64,000 nt of DNA from Flagellimonas lutimaris (GTDB lineage: Bacteria > Bacteroidota > Bacteroidia > Flavobacteriales > Flavobacteriaceae), in the NCBI RefSeq assembly GCF_003581615.1, contig NZ_QXFH01000071.1:1-64000 (forward strand), given 5' to 3'. Below, piece by piece: positions 53,055-62,006 of the stretch (the stretch's first letter is position 1; the number at the start of each line of letters is the position of its first letter). The position numbers and the translations under genes are program-made. The notes under the pieces are model-generated. The model saw nothing but the letters and a program-made list of their open reading frames with translations, searched no databases and was not told where the DNA came from.

Positions 53055-53086
53055 TAGAACAAGCGTTAACCCCCGATAAACAAATT

Positions 53087-53698
53087 ATGAAGCTGATTTG
53101 TATAGGACGCAATTATGTAGACCATATTAATGAACTCAGTAATGAGCGTCCGGATGAACCTGTGGTTTTTATAAAACCCGATTCTGCCATATTGCCCAAA
53201 GAGCAGGATTTTTATATTCCCGAATTTTCCCAAGATGTACATTATGAAGTAGAGGTCTTGGTGAAAATTAAAAAAGTAGGAAAACATATTTCCAAAGAAT
53301 TTGCCCATAAGTATTATGATGAAATTGGTTTGGGCATCGATTTCACGGCAAGAGACCTTCAATCCAAATTAAAATCCAAGGGATTGCCATGGGAAAAGGC
53401 CAAAGGGTTTGACGGAGCTGCCGTGGTAGGTAAGTGGTTGCCCAAGGACAAATTTAAAGATTTGGACAACTTGAATTTTTCACTATCCAAAAATGGTGAG
53501 AAAGTCCAAGATGGAAATACCTCTTTGATGTTGTGGAAGATAGATGAAATCATAGCCCATGTATCTACCTATTTTATGCTGAAAAAGGGTGATATCATTT
53601 TTACGGGTACGCCTGCTGGTGTTGGTAAAGTAAGCCCAAATGACTACCTTGTCGGTACATTGCAAGGAGAACAACTATTTGACATTAAGGTAAGATAA
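53087..53698 (+). CDS. Fumarylacetoacetate hydrolase family protein
   Basis: The 203-residue cytoplasmic protein has the FAH fold: CIGRNYVDHINEL at the start, the metal site in YEVEVLVKIKK, and the C-terminal GDIIFTGTPAGVG. The family includes acylpyruvases and oxaloacetate decarboxylases; the substrate is not determined by sequence. Its stop overlaps the start of the Hpt gene by one base (TAATG at 53696-53700). Confidence 0.9.
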   Translation: MKLICIGRNYVDHINELSNERPDEPVVFIKPDSAILPKEQDFYIPEFSQDVHYEVEVLVKIKKVGKHISKEFAHKYYDEIGLGIDFTARDLQSKLKSKGLPWEKAKGFDGAAVVGKWLPKDKFKDLDNLNFSLSKNGEKVQDGNTSLMLWKIDEIIAHVSTYFMLKKGDIIFTGTPAGVGKVSPNDYLVGTLQGEQLFDIKVR

Positions 53699-54036
53699 TG
53701 ATATACAACCTCGATAAGATAAATGAAATGGCAGAAGGAGATGAGGATTTTATCGTCTCTGTGATTTCTGTGTTTTTGGAAGAAGTTCCTGAGGATCTAG
53801 AAAGTCTGGAAAAGGCGATTGGCAGTAAGGACTACGAAAACATATATAAGCTAGCGCACAAAATTAAGCCCAACGTGGATATTTTGGGCATGGAGCATAC
53901 AAGGGCCAAGGCACTCGAAATAGAGACCTTGGGCAAAACAACCGGTAGCATGGAAGAGATTGAGGAAAAATTTCCCATTCTGAAAAAGGATGTGCTTCAG
54001 GTTGTGACAGAATTAAAAAACGACTTCAATTTATAG
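53698..54036 (+). CDS. Stand-alone Hpt domain protein
   Basis: This 112-residue, all-helical protein carries a phosphotransfer histidine at His54 in the motif LAHKIKPNV. It would relay phosphate between a hybrid histidine kinase and a response regulator, but no kinase or receiver is in the window. Its start overlaps the FAH gene by one base, and cinA begins directly after its stop, so all three are probably translated from one transcript. Confidence 0.85.
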   Translation: MIYNLDKINEMAEGDEDFIVSVISVFLEEVPEDLESLEKAIGSKDYENIYKLAHKIKPNVDILGMEHTRAKALEIETLGKTTGSMEEIEEKFPILKKDVLQVVTELKNDFNL

Positions 54037-55287
54037 ATGCAAGCCGAGATAATCACCATTGGGGATGAGATTCTCATTGGTCAGATTGTGGATTCCAATT
54101 CAGCATTTATTTCCAAAGAGCTGAATAAAATTGGTGTCTCGGTCTATCAAATTACTTCCATACAGGATGACAGGGAGCATATTTTAAAATCCCTGAAAGA
54201 AGCTGGAGAACGTTCTTCGGTAGTTATTATCACAGGTGGTTTGGGGCCAACAAAAGACGATGTTACCAAACACACCCTTTGTGAATTCTTTGAAGATGAA
54301 TTAGTTCGAGATAATGCCGTTTTAAGTCATATTGAAGAACTCTTCAAAAAATATATCACCACTCCCATTTCGGATTTGAACAGGGAGCAGGCCATGGTTC
54401 CGTCAAAATCCACGGTATTGCACAACGAGTTTGGAACGGCCCCTGGCATATGGATGAAAAAGGATAAAACTACTTTTATTTCGCTTCCTGGCGTTCCTTA
54501 CGAGATGAAAGGTCTAATGATCAAGTCGGTATTGCCCAAAATTATTAAAGAATATCATCGACCCCATATCGTTCATAAGACTATTATGACCTATGGATTG
54601 GGTGAGAGCGCCATTGCTGAGAAGTTGGAGGACTGGGAAAACAACCTTCCTTCCTTTATCAAATTTGCTTATTTGCCCAACATAGGTAGGGTAAGGTTGA
54701 GACTTTCCGCGAAAGGTGAAGATAAGGAGGCGTTGATAGCGGGTATTGAGAAGCAGGTGAAAAAACTTTACCCATTAATAGGAGACATTATTTATGGTGA
54801 AGAAGAAGAGGACGGTAATGTAGAGAAGCAAATCGGCACTTTGCTTACCAATAAAAAAATGACCCTTGCTACTGCGGAAAGCTTTACAGGAGGAAGTATC
54901 GCGGAACATATTACTGCCGTACCCGGTGCTTCCAACTATTTCAAGGGGAGTATGGTCTGTTATGCCACTGCGGTTAAAGTGAATGTGTTGGGGGTTCCAC
55001 AAGAACTGATAGACAAGTATTCCGTGGTAAGCGAAGAAGTTGCCATTGCCATGGCCAACAATGTGAAAAGCAAGTTGGGAACCGATTTTGCCATAGCCAC
55101 CACGGGCAATGCTGGGCCTACAAAAGGAGATTCCGATGCCGAAGTTGGTACCGTCTATATAGCTGTTAGTACGCCGAATGGAACTTTTGCCCAAAAATTC
55201 GTTATGGGCAGGCACCGGGAAAGGGTGGTCAAAAAGTCTGTAAACAAGGCTTTTGAGCTCTTGTACAAAGAAATTTTAAATTTCTGA
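54037..55287 (+). CDS. cinA: CinA-like competence/damage-inducible protein with NMN deamidase domain
   Basis: The 416-residue protein combines an N-terminal molybdopterin-binding (MoCF_biosynth/COG1058) domain with [18 protein letters not shown] at residues 8-25 and [11 protein letters not shown], and a C-terminal CinA domain with [15 protein letters not shown] and a late TGNAGPT loop. The C-terminal domain deamidates nicotinamide mononucleotide in NAD recycling. It starts immediately after the Hpt stop. Confidence 0.93.
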   Translation: MQAEIITIGDEILIGQIVDSNSAFISKELNKIGVSVYQITSIQDDREHILKSLKEAGERSSVVIITGGLGPTKDDVTKHTLCEFFEDELVRDNAVLSHIEELFKKYITTPISDLNREQAMVPSKSTVLHNEFGTAPGIWMKKDKTTFISLPGVPYEMKGLMIKSVLPKIIKEYHRPHIVHKTIMTYGLGESAIAEKLEDWENNLPSFIKFAYLPNIGRVRLRLSAKGEDKEALIAGIEKQVKKLYPLIGDIIYGEEEEDGNVEKQIGTLLTNKKMTLATAESFTGGSIAEHITAVPGASNYFKGSMVCYATAVKVNVLGVPQELIDKYSVVSEEVAIAMANNVKSKLGTDFAIATTGNAGPTKGDSDAEVGTVYIAVSTPNGTFAQKFVMGRHRERVVKKSVNKAFELLYKEILNF

Positions 55288-55295
55288 AAAAGATT

Positions 55296-55327
55296 TTTGT
55301 ACGTCCCATTAAAATGGTATAAATTTG
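55296..55327 (+). promoter_or_regulatory. Promoter of the rpmB-rpmG-DUF4295 operon
   Basis: TTTG (55296-55299) and TAAATTTG (55320-55327) are separated by 20 bases, matching the Bacteroidetes consensus TTTG-N19-TAnnTTTG almost ideally. The rpmB ATG follows after 34 bases. Confidence 0.75.
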
Positions 55328-55361
55328 CAGCCTCAATAAAATCACTCAAATAGTTAGGGAG

Positions 55362-55589
55362 ATGTCTAAAGTTTGTGAAGTAACAGGAAAAAAGGTGATG
55401 TTTGGAAACAACGTTTCCTTTTCTATCAATAAGACTAAAAGGAGGTTCGATGCGAATATCTCCAAGAAGAGGTTTTATATTCCAGAGGAAGATCGTTGGG
55501 TAACCTTGAACGTATCTGCCCGTGGGTTGAAAATCATCAACAAAAAAGGAATCTCTGCTGTCTTGAAGGAAATCAATTCCAAAAAGTAA
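55362..55589 (+). CDS. rpmB: 50S ribosomal protein L28
   Basis: The 75-residue protein starts with SKVCEVTGKKVMFGN and contains RRFDANISKKRFY and GLKIINKKG, all L28 hallmarks. Only one cysteine (Cys5) is present, so it is the zinc-free C-minus type. It is the first gene of an operon with rpmG and DUF4295, driven by a strong promoter. Confidence 0.97.
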   Translation: MSKVCEVTGKKVMFGNNVSFSINKTKRRFDANISKKRFYIPEEDRWVTLNVSARGLKIINKKGISAVLKEINSKK

Positions 55590-55617
55590 GTTGTAAAAGC
55601 ATTTTAAGTACAATACA

Positions 55618-55800
55618 ATGGCAAAGAAAGGAAATAGGGTTCAGGTAATTTTAGAGTGTACAGAACACAAAGAATCTGGTAAGCCAGGTACTTCTAGATA
55701 TATTACCACAAAGAACAAAAAGAACACGCCAGATAGGATGGAAATCAAAAAGTACAATCCTATTCTTAAGCGTATGACAGTTCATAAAGAAATTAAGTAA
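55618..55800 (+). CDS. rpmG: 50S ribosomal protein L33
   Basis: The 60-residue protein shows the L33 phrases [33 protein letters not shown] and HKEIK. Only a single cysteine (Cys14) is left of the zinc ribbon, so it is a zinc-independent type. It follows rpmB by 28 bases. Confidence 0.97.
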   Translation: MAKKGNRVQVILECTEHKESGKPGTSRYITTKNKKNTPDRMEIKKYNPILKRMTVHKEIK

Positions 55801-55838
55801 TCGCTTTTTACAAAGTAAAAGGCAGAAAAATATAAGCC

Positions 55839-55991
55839 ATGGCAAAGAAAACAGTAGCAACACTTCAGTCATCGTCCAAAAGATTGACAAAGGCCATTAA
55901 AATGGTTAAATCTCCAAAAACTGGAGCATACACTTTTGTGGAGTCTGTAATGGCACCAGAAATGGTTAATGACTGGTTGAACAAGAAATAA
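55839..55991 (+). CDS. DUF4295 small protein
   Basis: This 50-residue basic protein begins MAKKTVATLQSSSKRLTKAI and ends VNDWLNKK. DUF4295 is found directly after rpmG throughout Bacteroidetes and is thought to be ribosome-associated, but its function is unproven. It follows rpmG by 38 bases and ends the operon before a strong terminator. Confidence 0.9.
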   Translation: MAKKTVATLQSSSKRLTKAIKMVKSPKTGAYTFVESVMAPEMVNDWLNKK

Positions 55992-56020
55992 GGAAAACAA
56001 TCCTTACATAAAATATTAAG

Positions 56021-56043
56021 GCCGCTATTTAGCGGCTTTTTTT
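56021..56043 (+). terminator. Intrinsic terminator of the L28-L33-DUF4295 operon
   Basis: GCCGCT/AGCGGC stem with an ATTT loop (56021-56036), extended by AA/TT pairs, followed by T7. Confidence 0.92.
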
Positions 56044-56062
56044 ATGGAGTAAATTATTCCTT

Positions 56063-57943
56063 TCAATTCTTATTGACTCTGTATGTAATTCTCCTGTTGG
56101 TGACCACCGAATTAACCCTAAGGGAAAGCGTGGCGGTATTAGAGGTTGTTGTGCCACAAATAAATTCATCATTGCCGGTCAATAACCGATATTGAACATT
56201 GTTTTCGCTTGGTGTTGGATTGATGGTCAATATGTTGGTGGTTGTTCCTGAGTACACCCCAGAATCTGAAAGGTTGAGCCAAGAGCCGCCATTATAATAC
56301 TGCCATTGATAATTGTCCGCAGTTACAGTAGCAGATATAGTTGTTGTGCACCCAGGACATGTAGTTGTATTTACTGGCTGGGATGTAATGTTTGGTGCTG
56401 AACCTGCTTCTCTGTAGTCATAGGTAGTATTGGAATCGTTGTCGGCCGGGGTTGTATAACCATCGGAACCGCTTGTCACTATTCCCTCGGCATCAATGGT
56501 AACAGGATTAGGTCCCAAATAACCATCATCGTTAGTATCGGTAAATCCTGCTTCACGTACATCGTTGCATCCGTCACCATCGGCATCTAGCACATAAGCA
56601 TCATAACTTCCATCGGCATCAGAATCCAAAATGGAATAGGAAGGAATTGCATACTCCGTATCAACATCTTCGATTGCATTGAACAGTCCGTTTGAGCCTG
56701 AGCTCGAAGTGGCTCCATCAATTCTACCATCGTTATTGCTGTCCGTAACGCCACTTTCGTTCAATACACCGGATTCGACAATATCATAAATTCCATCGTT
56801 GTCAGAATCTAGGTCAAACTCATTACTGATTCCATCTCCATCCGTATCGCAAATAGCACTTGCGAACAATTCTCCAGTAAAACCCTCAGGACCTGGACCA
56901 GCCTGGTTAGTGAGCGTAAAAGTATTATTGTTCCCGGGTATCCAGGGAATGGTGTTAAAGGGAGTTCCCCCTTGGGCTTCCATAAGCTCCAATGTAGTGG
57001 AAGAGGTAGTTCGGCTACCATAGAGACTTATTTGGCCATATTCATTAACAACCAATCGTATTCTGGGTACACCATTGGAATTGGCTACCCAAGGTTGACT
57101 TATAAAACTTCCATCCGATTGGAACACAAAATATTCATCACCAGCATCCAATGCCCCGTTTTCAAACTCCAAAACAGAAGGGTGAATTGTAGATCCATTA
57201 ATATCCAATTGAAAAGAATTGTCCATAGATGAAAAATCAAGTCTCAAATATCCAGTGTCCGTATGGTTGATAACAACAGATCTTTCTCCCACATCCGATG
57301 AGGTGAGGAAAGAAGCATTAATTGAAGAACAATATTCTTCTTCATCAGTGATTCCGTCATTGTCATCATCGAGGTCAACTACATCGATTATTCCATCTCC
57401 ATCTGAATCGGTTTGAGGAACGGATGTTGTTGAAATGGTAACATTATCAATATATGCGCGATCGTTGTTGCCGGACCAGTCATTTCCTCCTTTTCTAAAA
57501 CGAATGGTGGTATTACTAGATATGTAGGCGGTGATATCTTGGTCAAAAGTTCCACTTTGGGTACCCGAAAAAGTATCCAGAGTGGTAAATGATGAACCAT
57601 CGGAGGAAATCTGTATTACTAATGTCTCTCCTGATTCAAGACTGGATGTTCGCCAATCAAAAGACAAGGAAGCTGTAGAATAGGAACTTAAATCTGCCGA
57701 TCTTCTAATATTTTCAGACCATATATATGCAAACCTTAACTCATTGTTGGTTACCCTTATATAACCATTTGCAGGATTGTTGTTATCATTGAACTCTTGC
57801 CAATTGGAGGACCAATTTTGGGTTCCATCATTGTTTGCGTATGATACCGAGCTAAAGGTATCCGAAAATGTATCTTGTGCTGTAATTGTTATGGAAAACA
57901 ATGCCAACAACAATATTACTATCCTTTTGATTGGATTTTTCAT
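56063..57943 (-). CDS. Exported TSP3-repeat protein without recognised T9SS sorting domain
   Basis: The 626-residue product has a signal peptide (to about residue 22, SITITAQ). Residues about 25-175 form a jelly-roll-like domain (SLSFDWRTSSLESGE, VIQISSDGSS). Thrombospondin type 3 repeats occur twice (DSDGDGIIDVVDLDDDNDG near 180; DTDGDGISNEFDLDSDNDG near 370) and an Ig-like domain with PNITSQPV and DNYQWQYYN occupies the end. The protein stops at ITYRVNKN and lacks a type A or type B T9SS domain. It lies between the ribosomal operon and ftsY, on the opposite strand. Confidence 0.78.
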   Translation of the reverse strand: MKNPIKRIVILLLALFSITITAQDTFSDTFSSVSYANNDGTQNWSSNWQEFNDNNNPANGYIRVTNNELRFAYIWSENIRRSADLSSYSTASLSFDWRTSSLESGETLVIQISSDGSSFTTLDTFSGTQSGTFDQDITAYISSNTTIRFRKGGNDWSGNNDRAYIDNVTISTTSVPQTDSDGDGIIDVVDLDDDNDGITDEEEYCSSINASFLTSSDVGERSVVINHTDTGYLRLDFSSMDNSFQLDINGSTIHPSVLEFENGALDAGDEYFVFQSDGSFISQPWVANSNGVPRIRLVVNEYGQISLYGSRTTSSTTLELMEAQGGTPFNTIPWIPGNNNTFTLTNQAGPGPEGFTGELFASAICDTDGDGISNEFDLDSDNDGIYDIVESGVLNESGVTDSNNDGRIDGATSSSGSNGLFNAIEDVDTEYAIPSYSILDSDADGSYDAYVLDADGDGCNDVREAGFTDTNDDGYLGPNPVTIDAEGIVTSGSDGYTTPADNDSNTTYDYREAGSAPNITSQPVNTTTCPGCTTTISATVTADNYQWQYYNGGSWLNLSDSGVYSGTTTNILTINPTPSENNVQYRLLTGNDEFICGTTTSNTATLSLRVNSVVTNRRITYRVNKN

Positions 57944-58140
57944 AGAATTTTGAGAGAACTAAACCAAGATAAAAGTAAACAAGTGTCCCAAGGCACTCTA
58001 ATATTTGTTGTGTAGGTATGCATTACATCGGCAAAACCTTGAGGAATTGAGGTTTGTACTTTTTTATAAAATAAGATTATGTTTATGCGATACTTGTATT
58101 TTGGGTGCATTTTGACTTAACATAACTCCCCTTACTTTCC

Positions 58141-58148
58141 TATCTTTG
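58141..58148 (+). promoter_or_regulatory. Putative ftsY promoter -7 element (TATCTTTG)
   Basis: Exact TAnnTTTG match 21 bases upstream of ATG 58170; this also argues against the upstream ATG at 58146, which would lie inside the promoter. Confidence 0.55.
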
Positions 58149-58169
58149 ACTATTCTCAAAGAACATAGG

Positions 58170-59126
58170 ATGAGCTTATTCAAAAATATATTTTCAAAGG
58201 ACAAAAAGGAGACCTTGGACAAGGGGCTCGAAAAATCCAAGACCAGTTTTTTCGGTAAGTTGGGGAAAGCTGTAGCAGGTAAATCCAAAGTGGATGATGA
58301 GGTGCTGGATAGTCTCGAGGAAATCCTGGTTACTTCAGATGTAGGTGTGAATACCACTCTAAAAATTATTGATCGCATTGAAGAGCGTGTTTCTCGTGAT
58401 AAATACATGGGAACCGATGAACTCAATACCATTTTGCGTGAAGAAATAGCCGGACTACTTTCTGAAACCCAAGCAGGGGAGGACAGTGAAATTACCATCC
58501 CAAAGGATAAAAAGCCTTATGTGATTATGGTGGTGGGCGTAAACGGTGTAGGTAAAACAACTACGATCGGTAAACTGGCCCATAAGTTTAAAAACAAGGG
58601 AATGAAGGTGGTTTTAGGAGCAGCCGATACGTTTCGAGCAGCAGCCATTGACCAATTGGAAGTTTGGGCCAAGCGAGTTGATGTACCCATCATAAAACAA
58701 AAAATGGGAAGTGACCCTGCTTCTGTAGCGTTTGATACCCTAAACTCTGCTGTGGCGGAAAATGCCGATGTGGTTTTGGTGGATACCGCTGGACGTTTGC
58801 ACAATAAGGTCAATTTGATGAACGAACTTTCCAAGATAAAGCGAGTAATGCAAAAGGTTGTTCCAGATGCCCCACATGAGGTCCTTTTAGTGTTGGATGG
58901 TTCTACGGGACAAAACGCTTTTGAACAAGCGAAGCAATTTACTAAGGCGACCGAGGTAACCAGTCTGGCTGTGACCAAATTGGACGGAACCGCAAAAGGA
59001 GGAGTTGTTATAGGTATTTCCGATCAATTCCAGATTCCCGTAAAATATATCGGAGTTGGCGAGGGTATTGAAGATCTTCAGGTGTTCAATAAATATGAAT
59101 TTGTCGACTCATTTTTCAAAATATAA
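58170..59126 (+). CDS. ftsY: Signal recognition particle receptor FtsY
   Basis: The 318-residue GTPase docks ribosome-SRP complexes at the membrane. It has a short basic N-terminal A region, an N domain with DEVLDSLEEILVTSDVGVNTT, and the G domain with G1 GVNGVGKTT, G3 DTAGR and G4 TKLDGTAKGG. The ATG at 58146 is rejected in favour of 58170 (MSLFKNIF), the family-typical start. An amidase gene follows after 6 bases. Confidence 0.96.
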   Translation: MSLFKNIFSKDKKETLDKGLEKSKTSFFGKLGKAVAGKSKVDDEVLDSLEEILVTSDVGVNTTLKIIDRIEERVSRDKYMGTDELNTILREEIAGLLSETQAGEDSEITIPKDKKPYVIMVVGVNGVGKTTTIGKLAHKFKNKGMKVVLGAADTFRAAAIDQLEVWAKRVDVPIIKQKMGSDPASVAFDTLNSAVAENADVVLVDTAGRLHNKVNLMNELSKIKRVMQKVVPDAPHEVLLVLDGSTGQNAFEQAKQFTKATEVTSLAVTKLDGTAKGGVVIGISDQFQIPVKYIGVGEGIEDLQVFNKYEFVDSFFKI

Positions 59127-59132
59127 GCTACT

Positions 59133-60794
59133 ATGTACAAATACCTTTTTTGTTCTTTTCTACTGATAGGATTCATTTCATGTAAACAAAAAAACTCGGA
59201 ACCAAAGGAAGATATTGTCCTATGGACACCTTACAATGATTCATCGGAAGTAGCTGCTAGTGTGGATAACAAAAGTCCACGGATGCGCTATAAGTTTATC
59301 CAGAGCAAGGTCTTGGATAAGAACGAGGTGTTTTTACCCTTGTACGATGAAGTGTCCAAATTTACTGAAGAGCAATACGAAAAAATGAAACCTTTGGTTT
59401 TGGAGCAGGATATTCCAACCATTCAAAACCATATAGATTCAGGAGCGTTTACCTACGAAGATTTGGTGTTGTTCTATTTGCACAGAATCTATAAATATGA
59501 ATTGCCTAACAATACAACCCTCAATACCATAATTGCACTGAATCCCAATGTGCTGGAAGAATCACGACAGCTGGATGAAAGCAAAGGGACCCACCACCTT
59601 ATTTATGGTATGCCTATTTTATTGAAAGATAATATCGGAACAGCCGAAATGAAGACTACGGCTGGTGCCATCGCTCTAAAGGAAAACCAGACTGATGATG
59701 CTTTTATCGTAAAACGTTTGAAGTCAAAAGGAGCATTGATATTGGGGAAGGCAAACCTTAGCGAGTGGGCCAATTTTATATGTGGTGTATGTCCCAATGG
59801 ACAAAGTGCCGTAGGTGGACAAACTTTGAATCCTTACGGTAGGAGAGTCTTTGATACAGGAGGTTCCAGTGCAGGTAGTGGAACATCCACAGCGGCCAAT
59901 TATGCAGTTGGTGCCGTGGGAACCGAAACTTCAGGGAGTATACTTTCCCCATCGAGCCAGAGTTCAGTGGTAGGATTAAAACCAACCATTGGTTTATTGA
60001 GCCGAACTGGAATCGTACCTATTTCCAGTACCTTGGATACCCCTGGTCCGATGACCAAAAGTGTGACGGACAACGCTATTCTCTTGGATGCGATGTTGGG
60101 CAAGGATGAGGCAGATTATAAATCGATAAGTGCAGAACCCGGAATTTTATCCGCTTGGATGCATCCTGAGCTTCTTAAAGAAACCCGTCTTGGGGTAATG
60201 ACAAGCTTAATGGAAAGGGATTCCATTTATGCTGCCAATGTGGAAGCTTTGCGAGAAGCAGGGGCGCAAATCATAGAATTTGAATCAGAGAATATTCCAT
60301 TGGAAGGTTTCACCACCTTGTTGAACTTGGATATGGAACAGGATTTACGTGCTTATTTGAACGCAGAGGTGAAAGATAGGGACGCTGTGAAAGTAGAATC
60401 AGTGGAGGATGTGGTCATCTTCAACAAGCAAGATTCTCTAGTTAGGATACCCTATGGACAAGCTCGTTTTGATGGTATCTTGGCAGATTCGACCACCGCA
60501 GAACAATTTGAAAAAATAAAAAAGGATTTAAAAGAATCAGGAAGAGCCTTCTTCAAAATAATGGAAGACAAGCAGCTAGATGCCGTGTTGAGTATCAATA
60601 ATTACCATGCAGGCTACGCCGCTGTGGCAGAATATCCGGCCCTGACCATTCCGATGGGGTACAAAACTGATGGCGAGCCCGAAAGCTTGACCTTTATCGG
60701 AAAACCATTTTCAGAAGCACACTTGCTTCGCATTGGAAAGGCATTTGAAGAGCTGACCAAGGCTCGAAAAATTCCAGAAGGGTATCAGAACTAA
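59133..60794 (+). CDS. Amidase signature family lipoprotein
   Basis: The 553-residue protein has a lipobox (LLIGFISC, Cys near residue 17). The amidase signature catalytic triad is visible as Lys in LLKDNIG (about 164), the cis-serine in TSGSILSPSS and the nucleophile serine in GGSSAGSG (about 244-251). It hydrolyses amides in the periplasm or on the outer membrane; the substrate is unknown. It follows ftsY with only 6 bases and probably shares its transcript. Its stop shares four bases with the convergent serine hydrolase gene. Confidence 0.9.
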   Translation: MYKYLFCSFLLIGFISCKQKNSEPKEDIVLWTPYNDSSEVAASVDNKSPRMRYKFIQSKVLDKNEVFLPLYDEVSKFTEEQYEKMKPLVLEQDIPTIQNHIDSGAFTYEDLVLFYLHRIYKYELPNNTTLNTIIALNPNVLEESRQLDESKGTHHLIYGMPILLKDNIGTAEMKTTAGAIALKENQTDDAFIVKRLKSKGALILGKANLSEWANFICGVCPNGQSAVGGQTLNPYGRRVFDTGGSSAGSGTSTAANYAVGAVGTETSGSILSPSSQSSVVGLKPTIGLLSRTGIVPISSTLDTPGPMTKSVTDNAILLDAMLGKDEADYKSISAEPGILSAWMHPELLKETRLGVMTSLMERDSIYAANVEALREAGAQIIEFESENIPLEGFTTLLNLDMEQDLRAYLNAEVKDRDAVKVESVEDVVIFNKQDSLVRIPYGQARFDGILADSTTAEQFEKIKKDLKESGRAFFKIMEDKQLDAVLSINNYHAGYAAVAEYPALTIPMGYKTDGEPESLTFIGKPFSEAHLLRIGKAFEELTKARKIPEGYQN

Positions 60795-61879
60795 TCGATG
60801 TAGGCACTTAATTTTTCCCAAAGCTGATTATCAAAACTGGAGAGGCCGAGCGAATTTTCACCAGCATCTTCGCCCATCCTTACAATCACAAGGTTTTCAC
60901 TGGGGACGATGTATAGTTTTTGGTCATTTTTGCCCAACCCTGCATACAAATCATTAGGCGCATTAGGAATTAACATACCTTCAAATTCAATTTGTAGACC
61001 CGGTCCACGATAACTTTCTTTGCCGTTCAACCACCACAAATACCCATAAGATTTGTTTAAACTTTGGGAAGTATTCTTCATGGCACTTAAATAATCTGTA
61101 TCAGCTAATATAGTTTCTCCATCCCAAACACCATTGTTCAAGTTTAGTAGGCCAAATCGAGCCATGCTACGAGCTGTGCTGAAATAGACATTGTTGGTCC
61201 CCGAAGTGGAAAACCAAAATCCATTCATGCCAATTCTATCCCTTAAGCGAGAATTAAAATAATCGGTCCAACCCATATCCGAGGCATTGGAGACAACACT
61301 TTGTAAAAGGGTGTAGGGCCCATTGTGATAGGCCCAGCGAGTTCCCGCATCTGCCAAATACGTAAGGCATTCTGGCGTAACGCAATCAAATTCTGAATCA
61401 TCCATGCCACTGGTCATTGTTAGTTGATGCCAAATGGTGATCAAGTTTTCTTTTTCCGTGGTTAAACTGGTCCAACCTTCACCCAAATAGTCCGATGAGG
61501 AACCTTCAATGTTCAGTAAACCCTCTTCTTGGGCCAAACCTAAGGTGAATGTGGTCAAAGTTTTTCCTGCGGATGCCCAATACCAACTCGTGTTTTGGTC
61601 GTGGTCATCAAAATACCATTCCACTGCAATCTTTCCATCTTTTAAAATTATAAATGCCTTGGTGGATTTTTCAACCAATAGGTCTTGAAGTTCTTGTTCT
61701 GCATCAGTATTCCAAGATAAATCCGAGGGAGACACTGTTTCCCATTCAGCTGTTCTGGAAGGAGGAAAGTAGAATTGGCTTTCTTCAGGGTTAGGAGCAG
61801 GGTCACTTACTACTTCGTCAGAAGCGCAACCCAAAATAAGGAACAAACCTGTAAGAAATAGTAAGTAGAAATGCTTCAT
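60791..61879 (-). CDS. Serine hydrolase of the beta-lactamase/class C type, lipoprotein
   Basis: The 362-residue product has a lipobox (LFLILGC, Cys near residue 18). The SxxK motif is SAGK at about residues 103-106, and YHN acts as the YxN element; these identify a penicillin-binding-protein-like serine hydrolase, with possible esterase or D-aminopeptidase function rather than true antibiotic resistance. It is monocistronic on the minus strand and overlaps the amidase end by four bases. Confidence 0.87.
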   Translation of the reverse strand: MKHFYLLFLTGLFLILGCASDEVVSDPAPNPEESQFYFPPSRTAEWETVSPSDLSWNTDAEQELQDLLVEKSTKAFIILKDGKIAVEWYFDDHDQNTSWYWASAGKTLTTFTLGLAQEEGLLNIEGSSSDYLGEGWTSLTTEKENLITIWHQLTMTSGMDDSEFDCVTPECLTYLADAGTRWAYHNGPYTLLQSVVSNASDMGWTDYFNSRLRDRIGMNGFWFSTSGTNNVYFSTARSMARFGLLNLNNGVWDGETILADTDYLSAMKNTSQSLNKSYGYLWWLNGKESYRGPGLQIEFEGMLIPNAPNDLYAGLGKNDQKLYIVPSENLVIVRMGEDAGENSLGLSSFDNQLWEKLSAYID

Positions 61880-61979
61880 GGTGCTGGAATTTAGACTTTT
61901 GACTACAATCGGGGCTATTGGTTTAACGAAGAAGTGCTAAAAATATGCAGGCAATTCGATGTAATGCCCTGTGTTATTG

Positions 61980-61987
61980 TATTTTTG
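61980..61987 (+). promoter_or_regulatory. Putative rimO promoter -7 element (TATTTTTG)
   Basis: Exact TAnnTTTG match with TTCG 21 bases upstream (61955-61958). It lies 19 bases before ATG 62007 and overlaps codons of the upstream extension, supporting the shorter start. Confidence 0.55.
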
Positions 61988-62006
61988 CACTCCATTTAAA
62001 AGATCT

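Noticed and set aside
56021..56062. Remnant of a lost T9SS sorting domain after the TSP3-repeat gene
   Set aside because: Only 20 bases separate the stop from the ribosomal operon terminator, so no coding remnant can be present.
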